A stretch of DNA of 64,000 bases from Acetobacter nitrogenifigens DSM 23921 = NBRC 105050 (GTDB lineage: Bacteria; Pseudomonadota; Alphaproteobacteria; Acetobacterales; Acetobacteraceae). Position numbers and translations under genes: made by a program. Positions within the stretch are counted from its first letter, which is position 1. Every line of letters begins with the position of its first letter. The stretch lies in assembly GCF_000429165.1 (NCBI RefSeq), contig NZ_AUBI01000003.1, positions 248,001 through 312,000 on the forward strand, read 5' to 3'. The notes beneath the pieces are model-generated. The model made no database searches, was not told the origin of the DNA, and saw nothing but the letters and a program-made list of their open reading frames with translations. Shown piece after piece: positions 36,329 through 48,039 of this stretch.

Positions 36329-37024
36329 TCATTGCATGTCAGGGTCGTTCTCGTCCGCGTTCGGATCGGTGCGCCCCGTCGCAAGTGCGGGCAATCCGTC
36401 TTCGCCGACGCCCTGAACGGGCTGCTGCTGGCTGGAGTTCGGGATCGCGTTCGGCATTTGATAATAAACTGGCCGACGTTTCTGAGCGACGGGCGCCGGA
36501 GCGTGGGTTTCGAACCATATGGCGACCTGCTGCGTCACGATGTCAGCCAGCGTTCTGGCGACACGGTTTTGCAGCGTTTCCGTATTCAGGCTCTGGGCAA
36601 AATATTCTTCGAAGGTGTTGTTCATGCCATCGAGCGTGGTGGCGTCACCCTCGGCCAGAAACTTCGGCGCCAAGCCGACGGTCCAGAGCTGCCAATGCGC
36701 GTGGCCGGTGGCGCGTGTGCGACCGGAGGTGTTGTCGGCATGGATGTCGATGGACTCTTGCGCCATGTAGCCGTTCACTTTGAGCGTGTAGCCGGTCGGG
36801 TTTTCCGGCCCGGCGCCGCTCATCTGCTGCTGCAGGGCCAGACGCAGCACTTGCCCGAACCGGTCGGAAATGCCGGCGACATAAACCTGCTTGAGCTTCT
36901 CCTGAACGTCGATATGACCTGCAGAAGTCTCGTAGAGCGGGTGAAAACCGCACGCCGGGAGCGGGAGACTTGTTGCGCCGAGGATCAGCGCAGTCAACGC
37001 TCTCGATCGTATGCGGCTTGCCAC
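36329..37024 (-). CDS. lptE: LPS-assembly lipoprotein LptE
   Basis: Outer-membrane lipoprotein that plugs LptD during lipopolysaccharide insertion. The 231-residue protein has the lipoprotein signal ending LPLPACGFHPLY (cysteine near residue 25) and the LptE core: VYVAGISDRFGQVLRLALQQQM, a stretch of beta strands, and the C-terminal helix with VARTLADIVTQQVAIWFE. GFxPLY after the cysteine is characteristic. It begins three bases after the leuS stop. Confidence 0.88.
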   Translation of the reverse strand: MASRIRSRALTALILGATSLPLPACGFHPLYETSAGHIDVQEKLKQVYVAGISDRFGQVLRLALQQQMSGAGPENPTGYTLKVNGYMAQESIDIHADNTSGRTRATGHAHWQLWTVGLAPKFLAEGDATTLDGMNNTFEEYFAQSLNTETLQNRVARTLADIVTQQVAIWFETHAPAPVAQKRRPVYYQMPNAIPNSSQQQPVQGVGEDGLPALATGRTDPNADENDPDMQ

Positions 37025-37027
37025 CGG

Positions 37028-39649
<2,622 letters not shown>

Positions 39650-39743
39650 GTGCAATCAGTCCAGAAGGCGAGGCCGACAAGCGCAGACTTGAGCGGCGTT
39701 GTGTCGGGCGATACGCAATCGCGCAATAGTTAAGAGTTCGAGC

Positions 39744-39760
39744 GACGCCTGACAGGCGTC
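39744..39760 (-). terminator. Hairpin after the DUF3576 gene
   Basis: GACGCCT-GAC-AGGCGTC is a perfect seven-pair stem 11 bases beyond the DUF3576 stop. It lacks a clear T-run and is in the 122-base spacer before leuS. It could mark the 3' end of that transcript. Confidence 0.4.
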
Positions 39761-39771
39761 ACGCTCAGACG

Positions 39772-40287
39772 TCAGTCGTCGTGGCCGCCGTTCGCAGCGC
39801 GTAACTGACGCGCGCGAGCAAGAATTTTTGACGTGATGTCAGAGGCCGTGTTCGCTGCCGCCGGGGTGTCGGTCCACGCCCCGTCCTGAAATATTTGCCG
39901 GAAAACGCTCACACGCAGCGCGTCGGAACGAAGGCGCTTGTCCAGAACATAGGCTGTGATCTTGAAGCGCTCGCCATGCGCTCCGGGCGGGGCGTACCAG
40001 TCGGTGAGTATGAAGCCGCCTACGGCGTCGGCCGAGGATATCGGCATAAACGACAGGGTATCGAGCGCGCCGCGCCAGAGATAGGCGTTCACCCCGCCTC
40101 CGAGTTGATCGTCGCCGCCCGTGGCGCCACGATCTTCGGTCAGCAGGTGATTGCGGGGTGCGGTCAAATCGCTGGCCTTGTCGCCCTGTGAGCAGCCCGC
40201 CAATGGCAGCGCGAGCGCAGCCGCGCCTGCGATCAGGAGTCGAGAAAGGTCGGTGATCCTGGTCGAAAGCGTCCGAGTGGTGGGCAT
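39772..40287 (-). CDS. DUF3576 family lipoprotein
   Basis: Alphaproteobacterial outer-membrane or periplasmic lipoprotein of unknown role. The 171-residue product has a lipoprotein signal (LLIAGAAALALPLAGCSQ) and the conserved family core GVNAYLWRGALDTLSFMPISSADAVGGFILTDWY, then ERFKITAYVLDKRLRSDALRVSVFRQI. ATG 40287 gives a normal signal peptide; AGGAG lies 13 bases upstream. A GTG 14 codons earlier is possible. It lies 62 bases downstream of the SARP-type regulator gene, on the same strand. Confidence 0.85.
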   Translation of the reverse strand: MPTTRTLSTRITDLSRLLIAGAAALALPLAGCSQGDKASDLTAPRNHLLTEDRGATGGDDQLGGGVNAYLWRGALDTLSFMPISSADAVGGFILTDWYAPPGAHGERFKITAYVLDKRLRSDALRVSVFRQIFQDGAWTDTPAAANTASDITSKILARARQLRAANGGHDD

Positions 40288-40349
40288 GGTGATGCTGCGA
40301 CTCCTGTAGCCTGACTTGCCAAGCGTCACCGCCTCGTCTGCGAGGGAAC

Positions 40350-42548
40350 TTACCGCATCTGTTGAGGCACGACGGCGCCAGCCTGTGAGGGGCCTTCATA
40401 TCCTGTAGCCGTCACGCCGCCAAGCACCCTGGAGTCGGCCGCATCCGATTGAGTCAACCCAGGCAGATCCAGGCCCATCGGGAGGCCACTGCCCTGAAGG
40501 GCCTCTTTCAGGAAACTGCGAGCCGCCTCAGGCAGGTGCGTGTACCGTCTGACCGCTGCATTTATGCAGATATCCGGCTTGATAAGGAACAGGCGTTCCG
40601 TGACGTCTTGCATCTCGTCGGAATTCGCGGCGCCGCCAGTCGCGTTGAGGCTCGCAAGCGCAGCGAGATGCAGCAACAGGAGCGACGTTCGTGTCGGCGT
40701 AACGCTCAAGCGCGCCCGCGCCCAGGACGCGGCTTCCTGAAAGCGCCCAGCCAACAGGTCGATCAGGAGGATATCGCTGTCAACGAGCTCGGTGAAGGGG
40801 TGGGTCGCATGGCGGGTCTGAAACTCGGCCATAACCTCGAAGGCTTCGGCAAACTGCCCCTGCGCTAGGCGCCGATAAGCTTCCCCGATAGCGACCAGAT
40901 CGACGCCAGCAGCTTTCGACGTCAGTTCCTCAAGCAGCGCCAGCCCGTAAGTCTGTTCCCTGGACATAGTCAGGAGCAGGCGGCCAAGAAGCATTTTGCC
41001 GCTAATGCTGTCGGGCGCAACCTGAAGCAGTCGGCGCGTGACTTCCACACCGCGTTTGAGGCTTTGCTCGCGTACAGTGTCCCATTGCTCGCAAGACTGA
41101 AGCAAAGACGTCAAGCCTGACACCAGCAGCAGAAACGGGTGGTCCGGCTCATGCAGCAACGCATGGTGCAACAGATTGCTGGCTTCGGTATAAACCGAAG
41201 GATCGCCTCTCGTCATAAGCGCTAGCGCGCGGAGTCCGGCTTGAAGGGGTTGCAACTCGTCGGCAGTACGGCTTGCCACGCTTCTCGCCTCGGCCAACGC
41301 GACGCGCCATACTATCTCGGTGACTATGCCGCTCACGTAGGAGTCGATGGCGCTTTGAGCGAAATCGACTCGCGTCGCCCAAACGATGACGCCGCCTCGC
41401 CGCCGATCGGTCACGCGCACGAGCAGTCGAAGCGTGCCATCGGGTGCGCTCGCGGTCGTGGACGCCAGCTGTAAACGGTGTTCGACAAGGAAATCCGCGT
41501 CGGACGCATCTTGTCGTTTTGATTCCCTCGCTGAGTTTGCGTGAGGCGTGGGGCCGTCGTTCGCATTGGGCGGCACCACGCCCAGAAGGGAAAACTGGGC
41601 GAGACCGGTCGCGATCGACTCCGCGATATCTTCGGACACCTCCCGTAAGTCGTCGTTGTCTTGGCGGGGCTTGGCTGACGTAAAGGCGATCGACGCTACG
41701 TAAGGCGGCGTAGGGGTCGATAAGGCGGAGTCGGCGTTGGTTGAAGGGACGTTTGCGCCGGACGCGAGCGGGCTGGAGTGCGGCTGGGGCGAGCCGCCGC
41801 GCGCGGCCTTCAGATCTGAGATTATCGCCATGGTCGCAGCGCCTGGCTCCGCGCCGAGGGCATCCCGAAAAGCAGACAGGCACTCTTCGGCGGCCACCAG
41901 CGCGCTACCGCCGTCGTTGCGTCGCGCCAGTTCGCGCAGGACCGTCTTCCACGCGTTTTCGTTCAGTCGGTCGAATTTCAGGACCCGGGTCGCGGCGGTG
42001 AGGCGCAGTTCCGGATCGGACTGATAGAGCATCGCCTGCTCGAACGTGGCGATAAGATGCTGATGCAGTCGCGTGCGTTGCTGCGACAGCCACTCGTCAA
42101 GAGCCGGGTCCACGTTGCTGAGATCGGACAGAAGAGTTCCGCTGATCTCAGGCAGCTTGAGGACATTTTGGGGAGTCGCATTCAGATAGCGTTCGACGTC
42201 GACCGTCGTGAGTACCGGCTTGAGCGCCAGGGCATGGCGCTGGACATCGATTACATCTGCTCCTAGCGGGCTTAATGCATCGGCCAGCCGATGAATCTCC
42301 TGACGAAGGGAGGCGCGCGCCTGCTCGTCGGAGCGTCTGCTCCATAAAAGATTCGCCAGAGCGCGTCGGGATACCGGCCGTCGATCAGACATCGCCAGAA
42401 TAGCCAGAAGCCCTCTGGTTTTCGCGCCTGTTGGAGTGATGGTCGTTCCGTCAAGCATGTGGGCCGCAGTAGCCCCCAGAAGTTCGACCCTGAGGATGGC
42501 CGCGTCAGATTTACGCAATCCCGGTTTGGCCAGGTCAAACAAAGCCAT
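40350..42548 (-). CDS. SARP/BTAD-type transcriptional regulator with TolB-like and TPR regions
   Basis: Large regulator, 732 residues. The N-terminus (about residues 15-110) resembles a winged-helix domain (LLGATAAHMLDGTTITPTGAKTRGLLAILAMSDRRPVSRRALANLLW). A bacterial transcriptional-activation domain (about 120-245, with NENAWKTVLRELARR) follows. The middle (about 285-420) has the TolB-like SIAFTSAKP...SEDIAESIATGLAQFSLLGVV pattern seen in CadC/adenylate-cyclase-like regulators, and the C-terminal half is helical TPR-like. Target genes are not evident; it could control the downstream lipoprotein gene. ATG 42548 was preferred over a start seven codons earlier. Confidence 0.8.
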   Translation of the reverse strand: MALFDLAKPGLRKSDAAILRVELLGATAAHMLDGTTITPTGAKTRGLLAILAMSDRRPVSRRALANLLWSRRSDEQARASLRQEIHRLADALSPLGADVIDVQRHALALKPVLTTVDVERYLNATPQNVLKLPEISGTLLSDLSNVDPALDEWLSQQRTRLHQHLIATFEQAMLYQSDPELRLTAATRVLKFDRLNENAWKTVLRELARRNDGGSALVAAEECLSAFRDALGAEPGAATMAIISDLKAARGGSPQPHSSPLASGANVPSTNADSALSTPTPPYVASIAFTSAKPRQDNDDLREVSEDIAESIATGLAQFSLLGVVPPNANDGPTPHANSARESKRQDASDADFLVEHRLQLASTTASAPDGTLRLLVRVTDRRRGGVIVWATRVDFAQSAIDSYVSGIVTEIVWRVALAEARSVASRTADELQPLQAGLRALALMTRGDPSVYTEASNLLHHALLHEPDHPFLLLVSGLTSLLQSCEQWDTVREQSLKRGVEVTRRLLQVAPDSISGKMLLGRLLLTMSREQTYGLALLEELTSKAAGVDLVAIGEAYRRLAQGQFAEAFEVMAEFQTRHATHPFTELVDSDILLIDLLAGRFQEAASWARARLSVTPTRTSLLLLHLAALASLNATGGAANSDEMQDVTERLFLIKPDICINAAVRRYTHLPEAARSFLKEALQGSGLPMGLDLPGLTQSDAADSRVLGGVTATGYEGPSQAGAVVPQQMR

Positions 42549-43179
42549 GAACAAATACCTTTTCGCCAACGCACGAGCGATGTCTCGAATACTCGATCAG
42601 CGCCTGAAGTGTTTCCTTGTTGTCCAATGCGCCTAATAAAGTTTCAAACCAGAATTAGCTACATACTTTCATCGTAAAACTTACGGTCAAATTGTTTCGC
42701 AGAGATGAACATGCCTTAAGGACACAAGATAGCCGAAATTGATAAAAATACTAAATGCCCGAGGTGTGCGGATGAAAGGTCGCCCGAAGCGTTCTCTCTG
42801 CAGCGTTGGCAGGTAATTGTGTCGACGTTTACTTGCCGTAGGTATGCCGGGGGATGAATTTTTGTCTCTGCGCCTGCGCTGCACGAGACTCTGATCACGA
42901 TTTTTATGTCGATATAAATGATTACGCTTGCATCGTTGTGGGCGGCGATATGAATTTTCCATGCAAATTCAGTATAATAGAAACCTATTTATATTAATTG
43001 GGATGTGATGACCGCCAATCTGCTATTTTGACCGGAAACTTTTGAGCCAATTTGCCGTTTTCGGCAGTGAAACCGCCCCTCGGAATTGTGATGCGCAGAA
43101 AGATTGCATTCGGTTTTTGTATGAGCGTACCGTCACGTTGAGAATAAAAAGTGCCTAAACAATAATCAGGGCGGGTAGA
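42549..43179. other. Divergent intergenic region between two regulator genes
   Basis: About 630 AT-rich bases between the SARP-type gene (minus) and the GAF/Fis gene (plus), expected to hold both promoters. It contains a TATAAT (42973-42978) without a matched -35 box and a TGCCG-TTTT-CGGCA stem (43053-43066). A minus-strand frame at 42687-42962 has a random-looking product and is not called. Confidence 0.45.
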
Positions 43180-44160
43180 GTGGTGATCGACAAATCACTC
43201 GCGTACAGCAGTAGACGGGAAGATGTTCCACACGCCGAGCGGATTTATAACTCGCTGAGGGATGAGTCCGCCTCAGGCCGATCCGCTCTTTTGGCGTCCT
43301 GGATGCGCTCCTTGCGGCACTACGGGCTTGAGCCCGATACCCAAAGGCCTCCCAACCAGCTTTCGGGGGGCGAGTTCTATCAGGTTAGAGAGCGAAACGC
43401 CGCGTTGCTGCTGGCTAGCGCGCCGGTCCTCGACCGACTCGCCCTCGCTGTTCGACGGCCCGGATACTGCGTGCTCCTGACGGACCCACACGGCGTCACG
43501 CTCGAAAAACGTTGTGACGTCGGAGACGAGGACACGTTTGCGAGATGGGGTTTGACGCCTGCGATGCTGTGGGACGAAGCGCATGAGGGCACCAACGGCA
43601 TAGGAACCTGTCTGGCCGAGGATCGCGCCCTTACGATTCACCGCGATCAGCATTTTTACACGCGCAATACGCCGCTCAGTTGCACGATGGCGCCCATTCA
43701 CGATCCGCAGGGGCGGGTGGCTGGCGGCGTCGACATATCGATCTGTGATCAGGAAAGCGACGGGCGGGCCATAGCCCTGCTGTCGCTCGTCGTGGAAGAC
43801 GCCGCCCGCCGCATCGAGCGACGCCTGTTCAGCGAGCTGTTTTCCGAACGGCGGATAGTGTCGTTCGGGGTCGACGGTCAGGCGTTGTTCGCCCTTGACG
43901 ACGATGAGGTGATTGTTGGCGCGAACAAGGCTGCGCGGGTTATGTTCCGGTGCTGCAATGACAGCGGTGTCACCCTTCCCGACCTTCTCTCCGTTTCCGG
44001 GCATGAAAATCCTGCTCACGCTGCGCACGCTGCGATCCAACGCATGTTGAAACGATGCGGCGGCAACGTGTCCGCCGCCGCCAGGGAGCTGGGGATCAGT
44101 CGCGCGACCCTGCACCGTAAGATCAAGCGTCATTCTTCGACGAGCGTCGTAGCGCCCTGA
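43180..44160 (+). CDS. AcoR-like GAF regulator with Fis-type HTH, lacking AAA+ domain
   Basis: A 326-residue transcription regulator. The N-terminal half is a GAF sensor of the AcoR class (about residues 78-215, with LLTDPHGVTLEK and HEGTNGIGTCLAEDRALTIHRDQHF). A short PAS-like remnant follows (about 225-257, SFGVDGQALFALDDDEVIVGANKAARVMF). The C-terminus is a Fis-type helix-turn-helix (285-317, CGGNVSAAARELGISRATLHRKIKR). The sigma-54-interacting AAA+ domain that normally sits between is absent, so it probably works with ordinary RNA polymerase or as a repressor. GTG start after AGGGCGGG. It faces the TonB receptor gene at the edge of the PQQ-dehydrogenase island. Confidence 0.85.
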   Translation: MVIDKSLAYSSRREDVPHAERIYNSLRDESASGRSALLASWMRSLRHYGLEPDTQRPPNQLSGGEFYQVRERNAALLLASAPVLDRLALAVRRPGYCVLLTDPHGVTLEKRCDVGDEDTFARWGLTPAMLWDEAHEGTNGIGTCLAEDRALTIHRDQHFYTRNTPLSCTMAPIHDPQGRVAGGVDISICDQESDGRAIALLSLVVEDAARRIERRLFSELFSERRIVSFGVDGQALFALDDDEVIVGANKAARVMFRCCNDSGVTLPDLLSVSGHENPAHAAHAAIQRMLKRCGGNVSAAARELGISRATLHRKIKRHSSTSVVAP

Positions 44161-44206
44161 TCTTGAGGCCCCGTAGCGCCTGCGGTGAAGGTGGGTTCCC
44201 GTCATA

Positions 44207-46570
44207 TCAGAACGTCACCCGGATTCCGCCAAAGCCGCCGATGGGCGCCGATGGGCTGTAGCTGCGGGGGTTGGTCGCGTTAGGCGCCTGAGCAAGATAG
44301 ACCGAGCTGGTGGGCGAGAACGTGCCGTATGTATAATAGCGGCGGTTGGTCAGGTTCGCGATGCTTCCAAACACTTGCAGGTGCGGGAGAACCTGCACGG
44401 CGGTATGAAAATTAAGCACGAAGAAGCCCGGCAGCTTCGAGTTGAGATTTGCCTCGTCTCCGTAGAGATACTGACCTGACTGTAGATCGAAGTCGAACCC
44501 GGCCGTCCAGATTGATGTGATGCGCATGTCTACGCCGCCGGTCAGCTTGCTGCTGGGAATGCCCGGCAGCCGGTTGCCCCGCCGCACGGTCACGTCTCCG
44601 TCGGCGTCTGCGGCGGGGTTGCTGCCAGCGTCCTCGGTGAAGCTGCTTCTATAAGTCGCCTTGGTGTATGTGTAGTTCAGGTAGGCTGACCACCGAGAAA
44701 GTTGCAACGAGAGATGAACTTTCGCGCCCTGCCTGCGAGTGCCGCCAATATTGGCGAAATATGCGCGATTGAGAGTTTCGCTGTTAATAAAGACGATGTC
44801 ATTGTCAGCGTCTGTGCGAAACAGGCCAAGATCGTAGCTCAGGCTGTTATGTTTTTTGTTGAGCAGGAACCTGCCACGCAGTCCGGCCTCATACGTACGC
44901 GCCACGACCTGTTTCAGGTCGGGATCTCCGACAAAAAAGTTCGCCAGACTGCAGGAATTTTCTGGGCCGGCGCAAGACAGTTCAGCCGGCGTGGGCGCTC
45001 GGTTGGCTTCCGAGTAGCCGCCGTAGATGTTCGCCCAGTCTGTTAACCGGTAGCTGAGGCCGGCGGCTGGGTTGACGCGACCGTAGGCGTGGTTGCCCGA
45101 AAGGTCGCCGCCGTTCTGATCGTGCAGGTTAATTTCGGCAAAGTTATAACGTGCGGAGCCAGTAAGTGAGAGGCGCGGCGTAATGTCGATCGTGTCGGCC
45201 ACGAATGCGCCGACATAGGTGTCGCTTACGGAAACGCGGACCGGAACATTGTCGCCCGGCTCGTCGATGACCACGCCGGGGCCGTAATAAACGCGCGTAT
45301 AGGGCGTAAGGCCGCCGATCAGGCTGGTCGCGGAGAACATGGTCTGCGCGCCGTTATAGCTGACGCCCGCAACTTCGTGATTTTTGAACCCGAAAATATT
45401 GTGGGTGAAGGTCTCCTGCAGCGACGCGCCATAACTATTGGTGTTCGTCGTCTGCTGATCCATTTCCGAATACATCCCGCCATTCAGAAAATCCGGTATG
45501 GTTCCGCCGCCGACGGTCCTGGAAGGCGTGTCGTCGTCGGAACAGAGGAGGCCAGCGTTTTCGCTATCGTCGCATGGCGTGTCGTTGGCGGCGTTACCGT
45601 TCAAAACGCGCTGTTGGAAATAGGAATAAAAAGCTTGGCCCTGAATCGAAAGATGTTGGCTGAATTCATGACGGCCGTTCAGGCCGAATTGTATGAATTT
45701 GTTCGCCATCAGATTCGGCGCCGTGAACTGCGCCTTGGGGTCGGCGCGAAGCAACTGGATGGGCGAAGTTCCGGGACCGTTGAGAACAGAGTTGGCCAGA
45801 TCCAGATTTCCGTGGATTTCCGTTCGTTCGTCTTTCCAACCCAGATCCGCGTAAAGAGACTGGATGTCGGAACTTTGCAGGTCGCGCCACCCATCTTCAT
45901 GCACTTCACGCGCAGCGACGTAGAACGCGGTGTTGCCTCTGCGACCGGCGTATTCGCCTTCGGCCTGAATTTTTCCAAACGACCCGCCGGACATATCGGC
46001 CTCGCCGCCCGCTCGCGTATTGAACCCGTTTTTCATGTTGATGTTCAGCGCGCCGCCGAGCGCGTTCAGGCCGAACACCGGGTTTGATCCCTCGACCGCC
46101 ACTCGGCTGATCGCCATATCAGGGATCAGATCCCAGTTCACCGTGTCGCCGAACGCCTGATTGAAGCGTATGCCGTCCATGTAAACTGCAACGCCCTGCG
46201 CCACGCCCTGCAGCGGGGACGCCTCAAAGCCGTTCATCATGACGGTCGGCTGGTAAGGGCTTCCAGAGGCGTAGTTCAGGCTCACGCCCGCAAGCTGTGT
46301 GTCGAGAGCGTGCAGGAGGTCTGGCGTCCCTTCGCTCGAGAGAGAGTTCTGGGTCAGGACGGATGTACGTGCCGGCAGGCGGTTGCGATCGATGCTGGAG
46401 CCGGGGAGGGGAGACGTGCCGATGACGGTGATGTCCTCAGAATCCTGCGCATAGACGGGGGACGTCGTTGTCGTTGTCGCGGTTTGCGCGAATGCGACCG
46501 CAGGACAGCCGAGGCAGACCGCGAACAATCCCCATCTCGTTTCGGTGCGTCGGTAGAGCTTCGAGAGCAT
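44207..46570 (-). CDS. TonB-dependent receptor of the PQQ-dehydrogenase island
   Basis: Outer-membrane receptor, about 787 residues from ATG 46570, with signal peptide ending AVAFAQ. TonB-box-like EDITVIGTSPLPGS precedes the plug (LLHALDTQLAGVSLNYASGS, GVAVYMDGIRFNQAFGDTVNWDLIPD, NPVFGLNALGGALNINMKNG). The barrel ends GGFGGIRVTF. The gene is divergent from the two-component pair and close to the lanthanide-signature dehydrogenase. By analogy with LutH in methylotrophs, it may import a lanthanide chelate; this is inference. A siderophore or other metal complex is the alternative. Confidence 0.9.
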   Translation of the reverse strand: MLSKLYRRTETRWGLFAVCLGCPAVAFAQTATTTTTSPVYAQDSEDITVIGTSPLPGSSIDRNRLPARTSVLTQNSLSSEGTPDLLHALDTQLAGVSLNYASGSPYQPTVMMNGFEASPLQGVAQGVAVYMDGIRFNQAFGDTVNWDLIPDMAISRVAVEGSNPVFGLNALGGALNINMKNGFNTRAGGEADMSGGSFGKIQAEGEYAGRRGNTAFYVAAREVHEDGWRDLQSSDIQSLYADLGWKDERTEIHGNLDLANSVLNGPGTSPIQLLRADPKAQFTAPNLMANKFIQFGLNGRHEFSQHLSIQGQAFYSYFQQRVLNGNAANDTPCDDSENAGLLCSDDDTPSRTVGGGTIPDFLNGGMYSEMDQQTTNTNSYGASLQETFTHNIFGFKNHEVAGVSYNGAQTMFSATSLIGGLTPYTRVYYGPGVVIDEPGDNVPVRVSVSDTYVGAFVADTIDITPRLSLTGSARYNFAEINLHDQNGGDLSGNHAYGRVNPAAGLSYRLTDWANIYGGYSEANRAPTPAELSCAGPENSCSLANFFVGDPDLKQVVARTYEAGLRGRFLLNKKHNSLSYDLGLFRTDADNDIVFINSETLNRAYFANIGGTRRQGAKVHLSLQLSRWSAYLNYTYTKATYRSSFTEDAGSNPAADADGDVTVRRGNRLPGIPSSKLTGGVDMRITSIWTAGFDFDLQSGQYLYGDEANLNSKLPGFFVLNFHTAVQVLPHLQVFGSIANLTNRRYYTYGTFSPTSSVYLAQAPNATNPRSYSPSAPIGGFGGIRVTF

Positions 46571-46636
46571 GATCGTCGTTCTTGTTTTTCTATGTTGGTT
46601 GCCTTGCATCTCATCAGTCGGCACAGTGCGTGTCGA

Positions 46637-46651
46637 CGGGAATAATTCCCG
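46637..46651. promoter_or_regulatory. Perfect palindrome abutting the kinase start codon
   Basis: CGGGAAT-A-ATTCCCG is a 15-base perfect dyad ending exactly at the base before the histidine-kinase ATG, in the divergent spacer with the TonB receptor gene. No Shine-Dalgarno sequence precedes that ATG. The dyad could be an operator for both genes or an RNA element covering the start. Confidence 0.45.
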
Positions 46652-48037
46652 ATGAAGAAGAAAATCTCAGAATTTTACCGCAATTGTGAACGACTGTTTG
46701 ATATGGCGGCTCAGGAACGACGCGGTATGCCCATCCAGACTCTCCGTCAGAGGCTCCTGTTGGCGGTCGCCACCGCGAGCGTCGTCTGCTTCAGCTTTGG
46801 CACGATGATTGCAATGATGCGGGCGACCCATTCAGTGCGTGTCGAGTTGTCATCTGCGTTACGCGGCGCGCGGGACGCGGTCACGGTTCTCCCGCCAGCG
46901 CTGGTGGACGAGAGGGAGGCGCAGTCGGTATGCGCGATATTCAGGGACAATCGCCATGTGACGGCGCGTGTGGCGTCGCGAGAGGGGCGCGTGCTGTGCG
47001 AAGCTGGCCCTCTTGCGTCATCCTCGCCTCCATCATGGTTTTTACGAACTGTCGCTCCGAAGATACCCGATGTTCTTCTCGCCGTCGGGAGCGATGGGCG
47101 CACAATCAATCTGTCGGCCGATCCCACGAATGAGGCAGCGGAGCGGTGGTCGGATTTTCTACAGGAAATCGTGGTCGTCGGCGCGCTTTCGGCCCTTATG
47201 GCCGGGCTTTGCGGCGCCATAGTTTCCCACGGATTGAGACCGCTCGGCGCGTTGACCTCTGCCTTGTCGCGCTTGGGAAAAGGCGAAGCTGGTGTTGTTC
47301 TTTCCGAGCAGGGACCACAGGAAGTGTCCATAGCGGCGGCGGCGTTCAACCGCATGGCCCGAGCCTTGCGTGATGCCGACGAGCGGAACGCTCGATTGCA
47401 GGAGCAGCTTGCCTGTATCACGGAGGAGGAGCGCGCGGCGTTCGCTCGCGATCTTCACGACGAGGTTGGAGCTCTTCTGTTCGGCATAAACACGTTCGCG
47501 GCGGCGATCGAGCACTCCCTCGTCGGAGGGCGGATCGACACCGCATCGGCCCAGATAAAAACCTTGAAGGAGACGACGCGGTCCGCGCAGCGGATTGTAA
47601 GAGAAATGCTTGATCGTCTCCATGGGAATCCGACCTGCGACGTTCCGCTACGCATTGCGTTGGAGGACATGAAGCTATTCTGGAAGGCGGTCGCGCCGTC
47701 TGTTGCGATTGATGTGAACATCCAGTGCGACATAGAAAGTCTTAATGAAGAGACACGGGGCGTCCTTGCGCATGTTGCTCAGGAGGCTTTGAGCAATGCA
47801 ATTCGTCATGGTTCTCCGAAACGGGTCTCGGTATCCGTCGTGAAAGAGAATTCCATGGTGCGGCTCGTGATTCACGACGACGGGAGCGTTCAGGCTTCGT
47901 CGACGGGCTTCGGTCTGCTCGGAATGAAGCGCCGCGCGGAAATTGTCGGTGGAAGTCTGGAAATCCGGCAGGGGAGCGGATGGACTGTGATACTGTCCGT
48001 GCCGGACGATAGAGCGACTTCCCTGATCGGAGCGTAA
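46652..48037 (+). CDS. NarL-type sensor histidine kinase
   Basis: A 461-residue membrane kinase. Helices at about 33-56 and 172-194 enclose a periplasmic sensor of about 115 residues. A HAMP domain (LRPLGALTSALSRLGKGEAG) and a HisKA_3 helix with phospho-His269 in EEERAAFARDLHDEVGALL follow. The ATPase domain has QEALSNAIRHGSPKRVSV and STGFGLLGMKRRAEIVGG. This is the architecture of PedS2/ExaD-type kinases that control PQQ alcohol dehydrogenases, and the location agrees. Two bases separate it from its response-regulator gene. Whether it senses a metal is not shown. Confidence 0.9.
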   Translation: MKKKISEFYRNCERLFDMAAQERRGMPIQTLRQRLLLAVATASVVCFSFGTMIAMMRATHSVRVELSSALRGARDAVTVLPPALVDEREAQSVCAIFRDNRHVTARVASREGRVLCEAGPLASSSPPSWFLRTVAPKIPDVLLAVGSDGRTINLSADPTNEAAERWSDFLQEIVVVGALSALMAGLCGAIVSHGLRPLGALTSALSRLGKGEAGVVLSEQGPQEVSIAAAAFNRMARALRDADERNARLQEQLACITEEERAAFARDLHDEVGALLFGINTFAAAIEHSLVGGRIDTASAQIKTLKETTRSAQRIVREMLDRLHGNPTCDVPLRIALEDMKLFWKAVAPSVAIDVNIQCDIESLNEETRGVLAHVAQEALSNAIRHGSPKRVSVSVVKENSMVRLVIHDDGSVQASSTGFGLLGMKRRAEIVGGSLEIRQGSGWTVILSVPDDRATSLIGA

Positions 48038-48039
48038 CT

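Noticed and set aside
42687..42962. 91-codon minus-strand frame in the divergent regulator spacer
   Set aside because: Arg/His/Asn-rich random-looking product in an AT-rich promoter region.
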